Assembly (NCBI GenBank): GCA_002298075.1
Contig: DBLW01000209.1
Coordinates: 1-45,153 of the forward strand
Length of the DNA: 45,153 bases
From: Bacteroidales bacterium UBA714
GTDB taxonomy: Bacteria; Bacteroidota; Bacteroidia; Bacteroidales; UBA932
Direction of reading: 5' to 3'
The position numbers were made by a program, and so were the translations under genes. How positions within the stretch are numbered: position 1 is the first letter of the stretch; every line of letters begins with the position of its first letter. This document shows, piece by piece, positions 14,477-23,800 of this stretch. A model generated the notes under the pieces. It saw only the letters and a program-made list of their open reading frames with translations. It was not told where the DNA came from and did no database searches.

Positions 14477-14587
14477 ATGTTTCGGGAACGTAAATTAGCC
14501 TTACCTTCGATAGCTGCAGACATGGCAAAACGGTTTAATATAACGTTGGATTTTTACGGAATGCCATCGAAAAGTAATTCTGTTTAA
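14477..14587 (+). pseudogene. Possible gene remnant, 36 codons, ending in repeat B
   Basis: An ATG frame of 36 codons whose last 11 residues are FYGMPSKSNSV. The middle reads SIAADMAKRFNITLD, which resembles the end of a folded protein more than random sequence. The related frame at 4.9 kb ends in FYGMLPKRNSV but diverges upstream, as if only a 3' end were shared. No promoter or ribosome-binding site was seen. It may be a decayed 3' end or an unknown small gene. Confidence 0.25.
14527..14587 (+). repeat. Dispersed repeat, copy B
   Basis: Partner of 4915-4976 (47 of 62 columns identical by hand alignment). It lies about 137 bp beyond the 3' end of tRNA-Arg, in the same orientation relative to the tRNA as copy A. 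Confidence 0.6.
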
Positions 14588-14686
14588 AATTCGGCCGTTT
14601 CTTAAACCAAATTCAATGAGTGGGAACAATCCAATTGTTCAGTTAGACTAATTATATTCCTGGCAGCAGTGTTGACGCAGGAATAA

Positions 14687-14724
14687 AAAAGAAGCGGAGC
14701 ACTATCCTGTGTTCCGCTTCTTTT
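14687..14724 (-). terminator. Terminator after rplS-tRNA-Arg
   Basis: A 16-bp stem pairs 14687-14702 with 14709-14724, with one G-T pair and a six-base loop; the minus strand continues TTTATTC. The stem includes the last base of the encoded CCA. Confidence 0.87.
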
Positions 14725-14800
14725 GGTGACCCCAACAGGATTCAAACCTGTAACCTTTTGATCCGTAGTCAAATGCTCTATTCAGTTGAGCTATGGGGCC
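14724..14800 (-). tRNA. tRNA-Arg (anticodon ACG), CCA encoded
   Basis: Minus-strand cloverleaf with acceptor GGCCCCA, D-arm AGCTCAACTGAATAGAGC, anticodon stem TTTGA/TCAAA around loop CTACGGA (anticodon ACG), T-arm ACAGGTTTGAATCCTGT and CCA at 14726-14724. It begins 16 bp after the rplS stop with no promoter in between, so it is probably processed from the rplS transcript. Confidence 0.96.
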
Positions 14801-14816
14801 GTTTGCAGCTATGCTG

Positions 14817-15197
14817 CTATTCTTTTGTGCTGTTGCTTACGACAACTTTCTTCTCTTTGATGCGTGCTTTCTTTCCAGCAAGCGCTCTGAGGTAGAAAAT
14901 ACGTGCCCTGCGCACTTTACCAATCTTGTTGAGCTCAATCGACTCAATGAAAGGTGACTCGAACGGGAAGATTCTCTCAACACCTACACCGCTTGAAATC
15001 TTGCGGATAGTGAAAGTCCTCGTATTGGCTGAAGCTCCGCGAAGCTGGATAACAGTTCCTTTGAACTTCTGAAGTCTCTCCTTGTCGCCCTCTTTGATTC
15101 TGTAAGTGACGGTGATTGTGTCACCGGCCTTGAATTTAGGGTAGCTGGCTACTTTATCATTGCTGAATGCCTGCTCTACTACTTTAATAAAATCCAT
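14817..15197 (-). CDS. rplS: 50S ribosomal protein L19
   Basis: A 126-residue L19, which sits at the 30S-50S interface. Diagnostic segments are FKAGDTITVTYRIKEGDKER, QKFKGTVIQLRG, TFTIRKISSGVGVERIFP, the SPFIESIELNKIGKVRRA segment and the basic FYLRALAGKKARIKEKK end. About 10 extra residues at the C-terminus compared with E. coli are usual in Bacteroidota. A leader of roughly 75 bases separates the -7 box at 15279-15286 from the ATG. tRNA-Arg follows in the same transcript. Confidence 0.98.
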   Translation of the reverse strand: MDFIKVVEQAFSNDKVASYPKFKAGDTITVTYRIKEGDKERLQKFKGTVIQLRGASANTRTFTIRKISSGVGVERIFPFESPFIESIELNKIGKVRRARIFYLRALAGKKARIKEKKVVVSNSTKE

Positions 15198-15278
15198 TTC
15201 TGTACTGAATTAAAAGTTTTGTGGCAACATTGCGTTCGTTTTCACCCTGCACAAGAGGTTGCTTTGATTTTGGGATTG

Positions 15279-15286
15279 CAAAGGTA
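15279..15286 (-). promoter_or_regulatory. -7 box for rplS-tRNA-Arg
   Basis: The minus strand reads TACCTTTG. The 28 bp at 15268-15295 are identical to those at the tRNA-Glu promoter (8795-8822). Confidence 0.75.
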
Positions 15287-15355
15287 TGAATAAAAAATAA
15301 AATACCAAACTTTTCTTGAGAAATTTTTCAAAAAAAGTTGCAATCAAGACAAAAC

Positions 15356-16519
15356 TCAGTCAAAAAGTCCCTTCAACTTCTCAAAAAAACCTTTGTCATC
15401 CTTGCTCGGGTCCGGCTTGAAGCTTTCTTTGCCGCGCAGGGATTCGATGAGAGCCTTGTCCTCCTTGTCGAGTTTCTTCGGTATCCATACGGCGAACTTG
15501 ACATACATGTCTCCGATTCCTCCGTACCCGTTGACTGACGGAAGTCCGCGTCCGCGCAGTCTTACGACTTTGCCTGACTGGGTTCCCGGCTCAACCTTTA
15601 TCCTGTAGTTCCCGTCAAGGCAAGGTATCTCGGTCTCTGAGCCGAGTATCGCGTCAGGTACAGAAATAATCTTAGTATAATAAAGGTTATTGCCCTCCCT
15701 TTTGAGGTTAGGGTGCTCCTGCTCCTCGATGACTACAAGAAGGTCTCCGTTTATTCCGTTGTTCTTGGCCGCGTGTCCCTGTCCCTGTAGAGTCAGCTGC
15801 ATTCCAGCTTCCACTCCTGCCGGTATTCTTACTTTTATGGTCTCGCGCTTGCGCACAAGTCCTGAGCCTGAGCAATTCTTGCAAGGGTTCGATATGATTT
15901 TTCCCTCTCCGTTGCACTGCTGGCATGTGGATCGGGTTATGGTCTGGCCGAGGAAACTGTTCGTAACCCTCTGCACTTCGCCTGTACCGTTACATGCCGG
16001 ACAGGTCTTTATGTCAGAGCTGTTCTTCGCTCCCTTGCCTGAGCATTCGGTGCATGGAACGCTTTTTTCTATGCTGATTTCCTTTTCGACCCCGTTTGCA
16101 ATCTCTTCGAGAGTCAGTTTGACCCTTACGCGTATGTCGCGTCCGCGGGAAACTCTCTGCTGACGGGTGCCTCCGCCGAAACCTCCGAACCCGCTGAAGC
16201 CTCCGAATCCGCCTCCGAAAGCGCCGCCGAACAGGTCGTTGAGAATGTCGTTCAGATTGCCGAAACCTCCGCTGAAGTCCGGGCCGGCCCCTTCTACGCC
16301 TGCGTGCCCGAACTGGTCGTATCTCGCTTTCTTCTCGGCATCACTGAGTACGGAATATGCCTCTGCAGCTTCCTTGAATTTTTCCTCGGCTTCTTTGTTG
16401 CCCGGATTCTTGTCCGGGTGGTATTTTATGGCCAGCTTCCTGTAGGCCTTCTTTATGTCATCGGCACTTGCGCTCCTGTCAACGCCGAGCACCTCATAGT
16501 AATCTTTTTTTCCTGCCAT
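15356..16519 (-). CDS. dnaJ: Chaperone DnaJ (Hsp40)
   Basis: Co-chaperone that stimulates DnaK ATPase and delivers unfolded clients. I start it at the ATG at 16519 (387 residues, MAGKKDYYEVLG); an in-frame TTG four codons upstream is less likely. Domains in order are the J domain with HPD at residues 34-36, a glycine/phenylalanine-rich linker (about 75-120), a zinc domain with four CxxCxGxG repeats (CTECSGKG, CPACNGTG, CQQCNGEG, CKNCSGSG), and the C-terminal substrate-binding domains with the GNLLV/GDMYVK type segments. It follows grpE by 22 bp. dnaK is not in this window. Confidence 0.98.
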   Translation of the reverse strand: MAGKKDYYEVLGVDRSASADDIKKAYRKLAIKYHPDKNPGNKEAEEKFKEAAEAYSVLSDAEKKARYDQFGHAGVEGAGPDFSGGFGNLNDILNDLFGGAFGGGFGGFSGFGGFGGGTRQQRVSRGRDIRVRVKLTLEEIANGVEKEISIEKSVPCTECSGKGAKNSSDIKTCPACNGTGEVQRVTNSFLGQTITRSTCQQCNGEGKIISNPCKNCSGSGLVRKRETIKVRIPAGVEAGMQLTLQGQGHAAKNNGINGDLLVVIEEQEHPNLKREGNNLYYTKIISVPDAILGSETEIPCLDGNYRIKVEPGTQSGKVVRLRGRGLPSVNGYGGIGDMYVKFAVWIPKKLDKEDKALIESLRGKESFKPDPSKDDKGFFEKLKGLFD

Positions 16520-16541
16520 AGTCTGATTCAAATTATACGCG

Positions 16542-17114
16542 TCAGATTCCGACTACAACTTTTGCAAAGCGTATCACTTTGCCGTTGAGCGTGTATCCGG
16601 TCTGTACTACATCGAAGACCTTTCCCTTCTTGTCTTCTTCTTGGACCGGGAACTGGGCCACCGCTTCGTGGAGGTCCGTGTCAAAAGGTTTCCCGAGTGC
16701 CTCAATGGCCTCAAGGCCCTTGCTCTTGAGGTAGCCGGTGAGCTTGCCGTATATTAGTTCCGTTCCTTCTTTTGCTGCCTCGCTGTCAGACGACTCCTTG
16801 AGGACGGCGATGGCACGTTCGCAGTCATCCAAAACCGGAAGCAGTCCCTTGATTGTGTCCGTAGATGCCATGCTCACAAGTTCAAGCTTTTCCTGTGAGG
16901 TTCTTCTTCGGAAATTGTCAAATTCGGCCATAAGCCTCAGATAGTCGTCCTTTTCCTTTGCTATTTTTGCCTCAAGGTCGCTTATCTTCTTTTCGCAGTC
17001 AGTCTTTTCTTCCTGGCTCTCTTGTGCGCTTTCCGTAATGACTTCTTCCTGCACCACCTCTTCGTTTATGGTTTCCTTCAGCTCTTTTTCTTTGTTTTCC
17101 TTTGACATATCCAT
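16542..17114 (-). CDS. grpE: Nucleotide exchange factor GrpE
   Basis: Releases ADP from DnaK. The 190-residue protein starts with a charged, probably disordered and then coiled-coil region (many E and K up to about residue 70), followed by the head domain with YLRLMAEFDNFRRRTSQEK, the DDCERA segment, KGLEAIEALGKPFD, LHEAVAQ and the C-terminal GYTLNGKVIRFAKVVVG signature. An in-frame ATG two codons downstream (17108) is an equally possible start. It forms an operon with dnaJ. I saw no CIRCE element in its leader; a -7 box lies about 104 bp upstream. Confidence 0.97.
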   Translation of the reverse strand: MDMSKENKEKELKETINEEVVQEEVITESAQESQEEKTDCEKKISDLEAKIAKEKDDYLRLMAEFDNFRRRTSQEKLELVSMASTDTIKGLLPVLDDCERAIAVLKESSDSEAAKEGTELIYGKLTGYLKSKGLEAIEALGKPFDTDLHEAVAQFPVQEEDKKGKVFDVVQTGYTLNGKVIRFAKVVVGI

Positions 17115-17217
17115 GTATCTTTTTTCTTTCTATAAACAATGCCACGAGTGCGGCGATAATGATTGTAAGCAGCATTCCATGCCTTCATGAGGAATTTGTC
17201 CTCCCGAAAAGCCGCGG

Positions 17218-17225
17218 CAAAGATA
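17218..17225 (-). promoter_or_regulatory. -7 box for grpE-dnaJ
   Basis: The minus strand reads TATCTTTG (TAnnTTTG), leaving a leader of about 100 bases before grpE. Confidence 0.6.
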
Positions 17226-17427
17226 ACAAATAATCTGCCACCTGCGCAATTCTGACAAAATGGCAGTATTGCCTGCCGGGATGTGTTGCGGATGTCATGC
17301 CTGCCCATATGATTCGTGAACTTGCGGAAAAATTCTGCAATCGTGCCGTAGTTATGAAAATACTTAAAAGATGTGCGTGTAAGCAGCCAAAAACTTAAAT
17401 AATTTAATGGTTTGTTAAAAATATGAT

Positions 17428-17435
17428 TAATTTTG
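17428..17435 (+). promoter_or_regulatory. Possible -7 box for the phosphoester SusCD locus
   Basis: TAATTTTG matches TAnnTTTG and lies 25 bp before the permease ATG. A TTTG at 17411 is closer than the usual spacing for a -33 element, so the call is tentative. Confidence 0.5.
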
Positions 17436-17460
17436 TAGGCTAATAAAACTTAATCGTAAC

Positions 17461-18861
17461 ATGGCAAAATTCTTTGATCCGCCTCAGGCGAAGCCCCTTC
17501 TGCCCAAAGAGAAGATTGACAAAGTTTATAAATCCATGAGATTCAAAGTCTTCATGGGCTCTTTCCTCGGATATGCCGCGTACTATCTTGTGCGCAAGAA
17601 CCTTTCACTGGCAGCTCCGGGCATGATTGAGGACGGACTTGTTGACAAGGCTGGCGTAGGTATCGCGATGTCTGCGGTATCCATCGCGTATGCGTTCAGC
17701 AAATTCATCATGGGAAGCGTCTCAGACCGCTCTGACGCCAGGAAATTCCTTGTCGTGGGTCTTGTGCTCTCCGCCATCACGATGATGTCGGTGGGCCTTA
17801 TACCTTTCGGGGCAAACCAGGCCCTCAATGTCGCCGTCATATTCCTGCTAATGCTCATCGTTGGCTGGCTTTCAGGAATGGGCTGGCCTCCTTGCGGGCG
17901 CATAATGGCACATTGGTTCTCGCAAAACGAGCGGAGTTTCAAGATGTCAATCTGGAATACCTCGCATACTCTCGGAAGCGGCAGCCTCGGGCTGCTTGTC
18001 ACTTTTGGGGTCTTCATTTTCGGTACTATGGGCATAGAGCAGACATGGAAGGCGGCATTCATAGTACCTTCGGCCATTGCCATCGTGCTTGCCATTGTCT
18101 GCTGGTGGGCCCTTCGTGACACTCCGCAGTCATGCGGGCTTCCTCCCATTGACGAGTACAGGAATGATTTCTCAGGAGTGAAAAGCAAGAAAGGGGAGGA
18201 ACAGAAGATTCCGTTCAAGACTCTTTTCATTGACTATATTTTCAAGAACAAATGGATTTGGCTCATAGCCTTGTCAAATGCCTTCGTATATATGGTACGC
18301 TATGGCGTGGGTGACTGGGCGCCTATCTACCTTCAGGAGATGGACATCATGACTGCCAAGGAGAGCAATCTGGCGTTCGCCCTCCACAATTATGCCGGCA
18401 TATTCGGCACGATTGTCTGCGGATGGATTTCCGCCAAGTTCTTCAAGGGGCGCTGTGCTCCTCCGAATATCATTTTCATGGCTGCTGTCCTTGTCGGAAC
18501 TCTCATATATTGGCAGAGCGGAAACATCGCCGCTTTCATGGCTTCCGACGCATCTGCCATGTCAGCCATTACAAAGACCCTTGTATATTTCGGCCTTATC
18601 CTTATAGGGTTCTGCATTTATGGTCCCGTTGCCCTTGTCAGCATCCAGGCACTGAATCTCGTTCCGAAGAATGCGGCAGGTACTGCGGCCGGTTTTGTGG
18701 GCCTGTTCGGATATCTTATAGGTGATGCTATTCTTTCCAAGCTCATAATGGGCTCCGTTGCCCAGAGTGCCGGATGGAGCGTGACATTCGTGCTGCTTTG
18801 CGCTGCCAGCGTGATCGCGATTGTACTTTGCGCGATGACACTCAAGAGTGAAACGAAATAA
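17461..18861 (+). CDS. MFS organophosphate:phosphate antiporter (GlpT/UhpT-type)
   Basis: A 466-residue inner-membrane permease of the major facilitator superfamily, OPA family. Members exchange inorganic phosphate for glycerol-3-phosphate, hexose phosphates or similar compounds. About 12 hydrophobic segments are visible. OPA features include YAAYYLVRKNLSLAAPGM in the first helix region, SIAYAFSKFIMGSVSDRSDAR at the loop 2-3 motif, GMGWPPCGRIMAHWFSQNER and the following SIWNTSHTLGSG. The exact substrate is not determined. The next gene, a phosphoesterase lipoprotein, starts 14 bp after its stop, and SusC/SusD follow, which points to import of a phosphorylated product made outside the cytoplasm. 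A UhpC-like sensing role is conceivable, but no UhpA/B partner is present. Confidence 0.9.
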   Translation: MAKFFDPPQAKPLLPKEKIDKVYKSMRFKVFMGSFLGYAAYYLVRKNLSLAAPGMIEDGLVDKAGVGIAMSAVSIAYAFSKFIMGSVSDRSDARKFLVVGLVLSAITMMSVGLIPFGANQALNVAVIFLLMLIVGWLSGMGWPPCGRIMAHWFSQNERSFKMSIWNTSHTLGSGSLGLLVTFGVFIFGTMGIEQTWKAAFIVPSAIAIVLAIVCWWALRDTPQSCGLPPIDEYRNDFSGVKSKKGEEQKIPFKTLFIDYIFKNKWIWLIALSNAFVYMVRYGVGDWAPIYLQEMDIMTAKESNLAFALHNYAGIFGTIVCGWISAKFFKGRCAPPNIIFMAAVLVGTLIYWQSGNIAAFMASDASAMSAITKTLVYFGLILIGFCIYGPVALVSIQALNLVPKNAAGTAAGFVGLFGYLIGDAILSKLIMGSVAQSAGWSVTFVLLCAASVIAIVLCAMTLKSETK

Positions 18862-18875
18862 CCAGAAAAGACAAG

Positions 18876-20816
18876 ATGAAAATAAATTCAATGTTGCGCC
18901 GGATCGCGCTTTGCGCTGCTGTCCTGCTGGGTTCTTTGTCCTCTCTCTCCTGTAACAAGCCTGGTGCAGAAGAGGATGGTAAGATTGAGGATTTCGGAAT
19001 AAGCTTTGAACTGCCTTCTGTAATTGAACTTTTGGAAGGTAGTTTTGAATATACTTTTGTCGCGGAAGAAAAGAAGGTGCCGAAGTATTCGGATAAACTT
19101 ATTTTCGCCTCAGGGGAGAATGTGTATGTTTGTTCCGTTGCGGAAATTATCAAGAATGAATTTGTTGTCACTTTTCCGGATGATATAGTGACAGATGAAT
19201 ACGAAGTCTCTGTTTCGCGTGCTGGCAAGAAACAGGCTGTCGGAAAGACATCTATAGTAATTGTTGCAAACGGGGATGTTGAACTGGAGAAAGGCACTAC
19301 AGCATATGGCTTTGTAAAATGCGGGGAAAATCCGATTGCCGGAGTTGCGGTTTCTGATGGGTATGAGGTTGTGGTGACTGATGACAAGGGATTCTGGCAG
19401 ATGAAATCCGATAAGGTCAATAAGTATGTGTTTATTTCCGTCCCGTCTGGTTATAAGGTCAATTCAGATGGGGTTCTTCCTCAATTCTATAAGAAAGTTG
19501 ACAAGAAAAGTGTTGTTGACAGGGCTGATTTTTATCTTACGGAAGATGCAGGACAAGATAATCATACTATGTTGTTTTTTGGTGATATGCACTTGGCCGG
19601 CAGAAGCTCGAATGATGACAGGAACCAGTTTTATGATTTTGCAGATGATGTAAATGCTTATATTTCAGCAAATGCCGGCAAGAAAATTTATGCTATGACT
19701 TTAGGGGACATGACATGGGACTTGTATTGGTATGAATGCAATTATGCTTTTCCTGAGTATTTGGAAGATATCGGCCATATAAAGAACCTGCAGGTGTTCC
19801 AAACTATTGGAAATCATGATCATGACATGAATAGTGCAGGCGATTTTTCCACTGTTTCCAGATACAGGCAGGAACTGGGCCCTACATATTATTCATTCAA
19901 TATCGGTAAAGTCCACTATATTGCTCTCGATAATATTCAATGTACGAATGATGGTAATGGCAGCAGGGATTATGACAACTATCTTGTTGACGAAGTCGCG
20001 TCATGGCTCAGAAAAGATTTGGCCATTGTGCCGAAGAGTGCCCCTTTGGTGATAACTATGCATGCTCCTTTATATGGAGATGCAGGTACTTATTCGATGA
20101 AAAATGCCTCTGTGCTGTTGAATATAGTAAAGGATTATTCGGAAATACATTTTGTCACAGGGCATACCCATAAAGTTTACAATGTTGACAAATTGGCATC
20201 AGAAAAGATTTTTGAGCATAATTCTGGAGCAGTTTGCGCCACATGGTGGTGGACGGGGAAATTTTCCAAAATCGGTTTGTGCCAGGATGGAGCGCCGGGA
20301 GGATATCGCATAATGGATGTAACCGGGAATGATTTTAAATGGCAATTCAAGCCTACAGGTAAAGCATCTGACATTCAGTTCCGTTCATATGACCGTAATT
20401 CCATTGACCTTGCAGCTTCAAAATGGCTTGATAAGACGGTTTCGGATGCTGATATTGCAAAATACTATACTGTTCAGGCGTCTTCATGGAGCAGGCCGTC
20501 TGACGAGAATTATGTATATATTAATGTATGGGATTATGATTCTGAGTGGCAGATTGAGGTTAAGGAGAACGGAAAATCTTTGAATGTGGAAAAAGTGTCG
20601 GCTTATGACCCGTTGCATATAATCTCATATGTCGTGCCGGGCTTGAACAAAAACAGTTCAAAAGGATTCGGAACGACAAGCACTCGTCATTTTTTCCGTG
20701 TGAAGGCCTTGAGCGCTGTATCAACTCTTGAAATAAAAGTGACAGATCGTTTTGGCAGAGCATATACTGAGACCATGGCCAGGCCTAAGGAGTTTTCTGT
20801 CAATGCTTATAAGTAA
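18876..20816 (+). CDS. Calcineurin-like phosphoesterase, envelope lipoprotein
   Basis: A 646-residue secreted metallophosphoesterase. The N-terminal hydrophobic signal ends at Cys26 (SLSC, a loose lipobox), followed by an acidic stretch that could act as a surface export signal. Residues about 140-215 resemble a carboxypeptidase-regulatory-like sandwich domain (IAGVAVSDGYEVVVTDDKG). The catalytic domain has the full dimetal set: Asp237 and His239 (GDMHLA), Asp278 (LGDMTWD), Asn313-His314 (GNHDHD), His396 (TMHAPLY), and His430/His432 (GHTHK). The last 170 residues form a further beta domain. The order fits the MetallophosN-Metallophos-MetallophosC family. Substrate is unknown; phosphodiesters or phosphomonoesters are both possible. 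It lies 14 bp after the OPA permease and 73 bp before susC. Confidence 0.88.
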   Translation: MKINSMLRRIALCAAVLLGSLSSLSCNKPGAEEDGKIEDFGISFELPSVIELLEGSFEYTFVAEEKKVPKYSDKLIFASGENVYVCSVAEIIKNEFVVTFPDDIVTDEYEVSVSRAGKKQAVGKTSIVIVANGDVELEKGTTAYGFVKCGENPIAGVAVSDGYEVVVTDDKGFWQMKSDKVNKYVFISVPSGYKVNSDGVLPQFYKKVDKKSVVDRADFYLTEDAGQDNHTMLFFGDMHLAGRSSNDDRNQFYDFADDVNAYISANAGKKIYAMTLGDMTWDLYWYECNYAFPEYLEDIGHIKNLQVFQTIGNHDHDMNSAGDFSTVSRYRQELGPTYYSFNIGKVHYIALDNIQCTNDGNGSRDYDNYLVDEVASWLRKDLAIVPKSAPLVITMHAPLYGDAGTYSMKNASVLLNIVKDYSEIHFVTGHTHKVYNVDKLASEKIFEHNSGAVCATWWWTGKFSKIGLCQDGAPGGYRIMDVTGNDFKWQFKPTGKASDIQFRSYDRNSIDLAASKWLDKTVSDADIAKYYTVQASSWSRPSDENYVYINVWDYDSEWQIEVKENGKSLNVEKVSAYDPLHIISYVVPGLNKNSSKGFGTTSTRHFFRVKALSAVSTLEIKVTDRFGRAYTETMARPKEFSVNAYK

Positions 20817-20889
20817 TGGTTATTGTCCTGTTTTTATACAAGGAAACGTTTTTTACTATAATACCTATTTATTTAATAAAACTAACTTT

Positions 20890-23800
20890 ATGAAAGTTGT
20901 CAAAACTTTTGCTGTCGCTCTGGTTTTGTTGTTGGGGGGGGCTTTGGCTTCCTTTGCGCAGAACCGGACAATATCCGGAACAGTTCTGGATGCGCAGCAA
21001 CAGCCCATTATCGGTGCGGCGGTCATAATCGTCGGTGGCGGTAACAATGGTGCTGTGACTGATTTGGAAGGACGCTTTATCCTTTCTGTACCGTCCGGTA
21101 ATGCGGTCTTGGAGGTCTCATGCCTTGGGTATGTGACAAAGACTGTATCGTTGCAGGGAACACAGGGACAGATTAATGTGACTCTTGACGAGGACAACAT
21201 GATGTTGGAAGAGACTGTTGTCGTCGGTTATGGTACTCAAAAGAAAGTAAACCTTACAGGTGCCATTTCCGTAGTGGATGACAAGCAGCTGCAGGACCGT
21301 TCTTCCCACAATTTGGCCACTATGCTCCAAGGGTCTGTTCCGGGGCTTAATATCACAACGACTTCAGGTAATCCGGGAAGTTCCGGAAAACTGAATATAC
21401 GAGGTTTTACATCAATTAACGAGGCTGATCCTATCGTCTTGATAGACGGGGCAATCGGTGAACTTGATGATGTCAATCCGAATGATGTGGAGAATATATC
21501 TGTCATTAAGGATGCTTCGGCTGCAGCTGTTTATGGCGCAAGAGCTGCATATGGTGTGATTCTAGTCACTACAAAGAAGGGGGCCGATGCTGACGGTAAA
21601 GCAAGAATCCGTTATAGCGGACGTTTCGGATGGGAAGAACCTACGACTTCTACTGATTATGAGGATAGGGGTTATTGGTCTGTCTATACTTTGGACCTTT
21701 TTTGGAAGACACAGCAGGACGGAACAGCTTATACTACTTATAATGAGCGTGATATGCTTGAACTGCTTGCGCGTGTAAATGACAAGACTGAGCATCCTGA
21801 CCGCCCATGGGCTATTGAGGAAGTCCGCAACGGACGTAAGCAATGGATTTATTATGCTAATACAGACTGGTATCATGAATTGTATGTGGACCGTCATCCT
21901 GTGCAACAGCATAACGTATCCATAAGTGGTGGAAGCAAGGCTGTGAAATATTTTATATCGGCAGGATATGACCGCCAGACCGGAATACTTAAGATTACGC
22001 CTGATGTATATCAGAAATATAATGTACGTGCCAAGATTGATGCACAGCTTAACAAATATGTGAGCCTTTCAAATAATGCGTCATTTTATAGTTCCGATTA
22101 TTCATACATTGGCGTAGGAGGGCCTCAGGATGCATTCTATATGGGATTCAGGCATACATTTGCATCTTTGCCGCTATCCAATCCGGATGGTTCGGGACTT
22201 CGTTCCACTCCTCTTATCCGAGGTTCATATAATGTCGGCAACAGCCGTCATACTGTCCAGCTTGAGGGAAAAGACAGGAACAGTGAGAAGAGGTTCAATA
22301 TGGCCAATACTACCGAACTTGTAATCAAGCCTGTGAAACAATTTAATTTGACAGCTAATTTTACGTATCGCAGGCTTCAAAGGAGTGATATGCACCGTAC
22401 TGTCAATATGCCTTATAGGATTTATCCTGATGATGAGATTCAGTATTATGACACTGGAGCAGGTCTGGATGAACTTGAGGAATTCAGCAGAGCATACAAC
22501 TATCTTTCCGGCAATGTCTTTGCCACTTATGAGGATACTTACAGGAATAGCCATAATCTTAAGGTCATGGCTGGATATAATATAGAGACTCAGAATTACA
22601 AGCGCCTGTATGCTTCCGGCCAGAATCTCGGTTCTGATATTTTAAATGACCTTGACCTTATTATGCCAAGTGCTTCAGGTGAGAAAATCACGAATGCCGG
22701 AGGTGGACAGAGTGAATACGCGCTTATGGGTATTTTCGGGCGCGTCAATTATGATTATAAGGGACGCTATCTGCTGGAATTTGCCGGAAGATATGATGGC
22801 TCGTCCCGTTTTGCTAAAGGGCATCGCTGGGGATTTTTCCCGTCTGCTTCAGCGGGTTGGAGAATCTCTGAAGAACCGTTTTTTGCTTCTGCAAGGTCTG
22901 TAGTGAACAATCTCAAACTTCGTGCTTCAGTCGGTTCACTGGGTAATCAGAATGTTTCAAACAATGCTTTCAGAAGGACAATATCACTTAGCACATTCAA
23001 CAACTATACTTTTGGTGAGAGTACAGGCTCCCGTGCACAATATGCAGGAATATCCGCTCCTAATTCCCCGGACTTGACTTGGGAGACAACATATCAGTAC
23101 AATGTGGGCTTGGATGCATCCTTGTTGAATAACAGATTGAATTTTACTGCAGAAGGATATATCCGCGATACAAAGGACATGCTGGTTTCCGGTGGTACTC
23201 TTCCTGGTGTTTATGGAGCCGCTTCTCCAAAGGAGAATTCTGCAGATTTGAGAACAAGGGGATATGAATTGTCGATAAGTTGGAGAGATGCTTTCACACT
23301 TGCCGGTAAGCCATTCAATTATAACGTGAGTGCTTCACTTAGCGACTATGATTCCCATATTACAAAATATGACAACAACCCTGATAAAATATTGACTGAT
23401 TTTTATCCTGGCATGAGAATCGGTGATATTTGGGGATTTGTCGTTGACGGCCTTTTCGCAACAGATGAGGAAGCCAAGTATTATCAGGAGAATATCTGTG
23501 ATGCATTGACATATGTCGGTACAAGCAGAATGAAAGGCGGTTTTCTCGCGGGTGACCTGAGATATGTTGATTTGGACAATAAACAGGAAGGACCAGGCGG
23601 AATAAATGTGATAACTATTGGCAACAATACGGCTGAAAATCCTGGAGACCGCAAGATTTTGGGCAATGCGCTTCCGAGTCTGCAATACGGTTTCAATGTC
23701 GGTTTCGATTGGATGGGAATTGATATGTCCGTATTCTTCCAAGGAGTGGGTAAGCACTATTACTACCCGGCCGGAATGTCAATAGCTTTTTGGGGACCAT

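Larger units (their letters stand above)
14399..14686. other. Gene-poor stretch with repeat copy B
   Basis: Between the rpmE terminator and the tRNA-Arg terminator I see only the dispersed repeat (14527-14587) and a 36-codon frame ending in it. Nothing else is recognisable. Like the stretch at 4.6-5.2 kb, it lies on the 3' side of a tRNA gene. Confidence 0.55.
17115..17460. other. Intergenic region with divergent promoters
   Basis: A 346-bp gap between divergent grpE and the permease gene. It holds the grpE -7 box at 17218-17225 with a leader of about 100 bases, and a -7 match for the permease at 17428-17435. A 76-codon minus-strand frame here has no support. Nothing else was recognised. Confidence 0.6.

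Noticed and set aside
17078..17308. 76-codon minus-strand frame upstream of grpE
   Set aside because: It spans the grpE promoter and start, has no family resemblance and no ribosome-binding site.
20752..20889. Upstream in-frame extension of susC
   Set aside because: It begins inside the phosphoesterase gene and would place the signal peptide internally; the ATG at 20890 gives a standard N-terminal signal.
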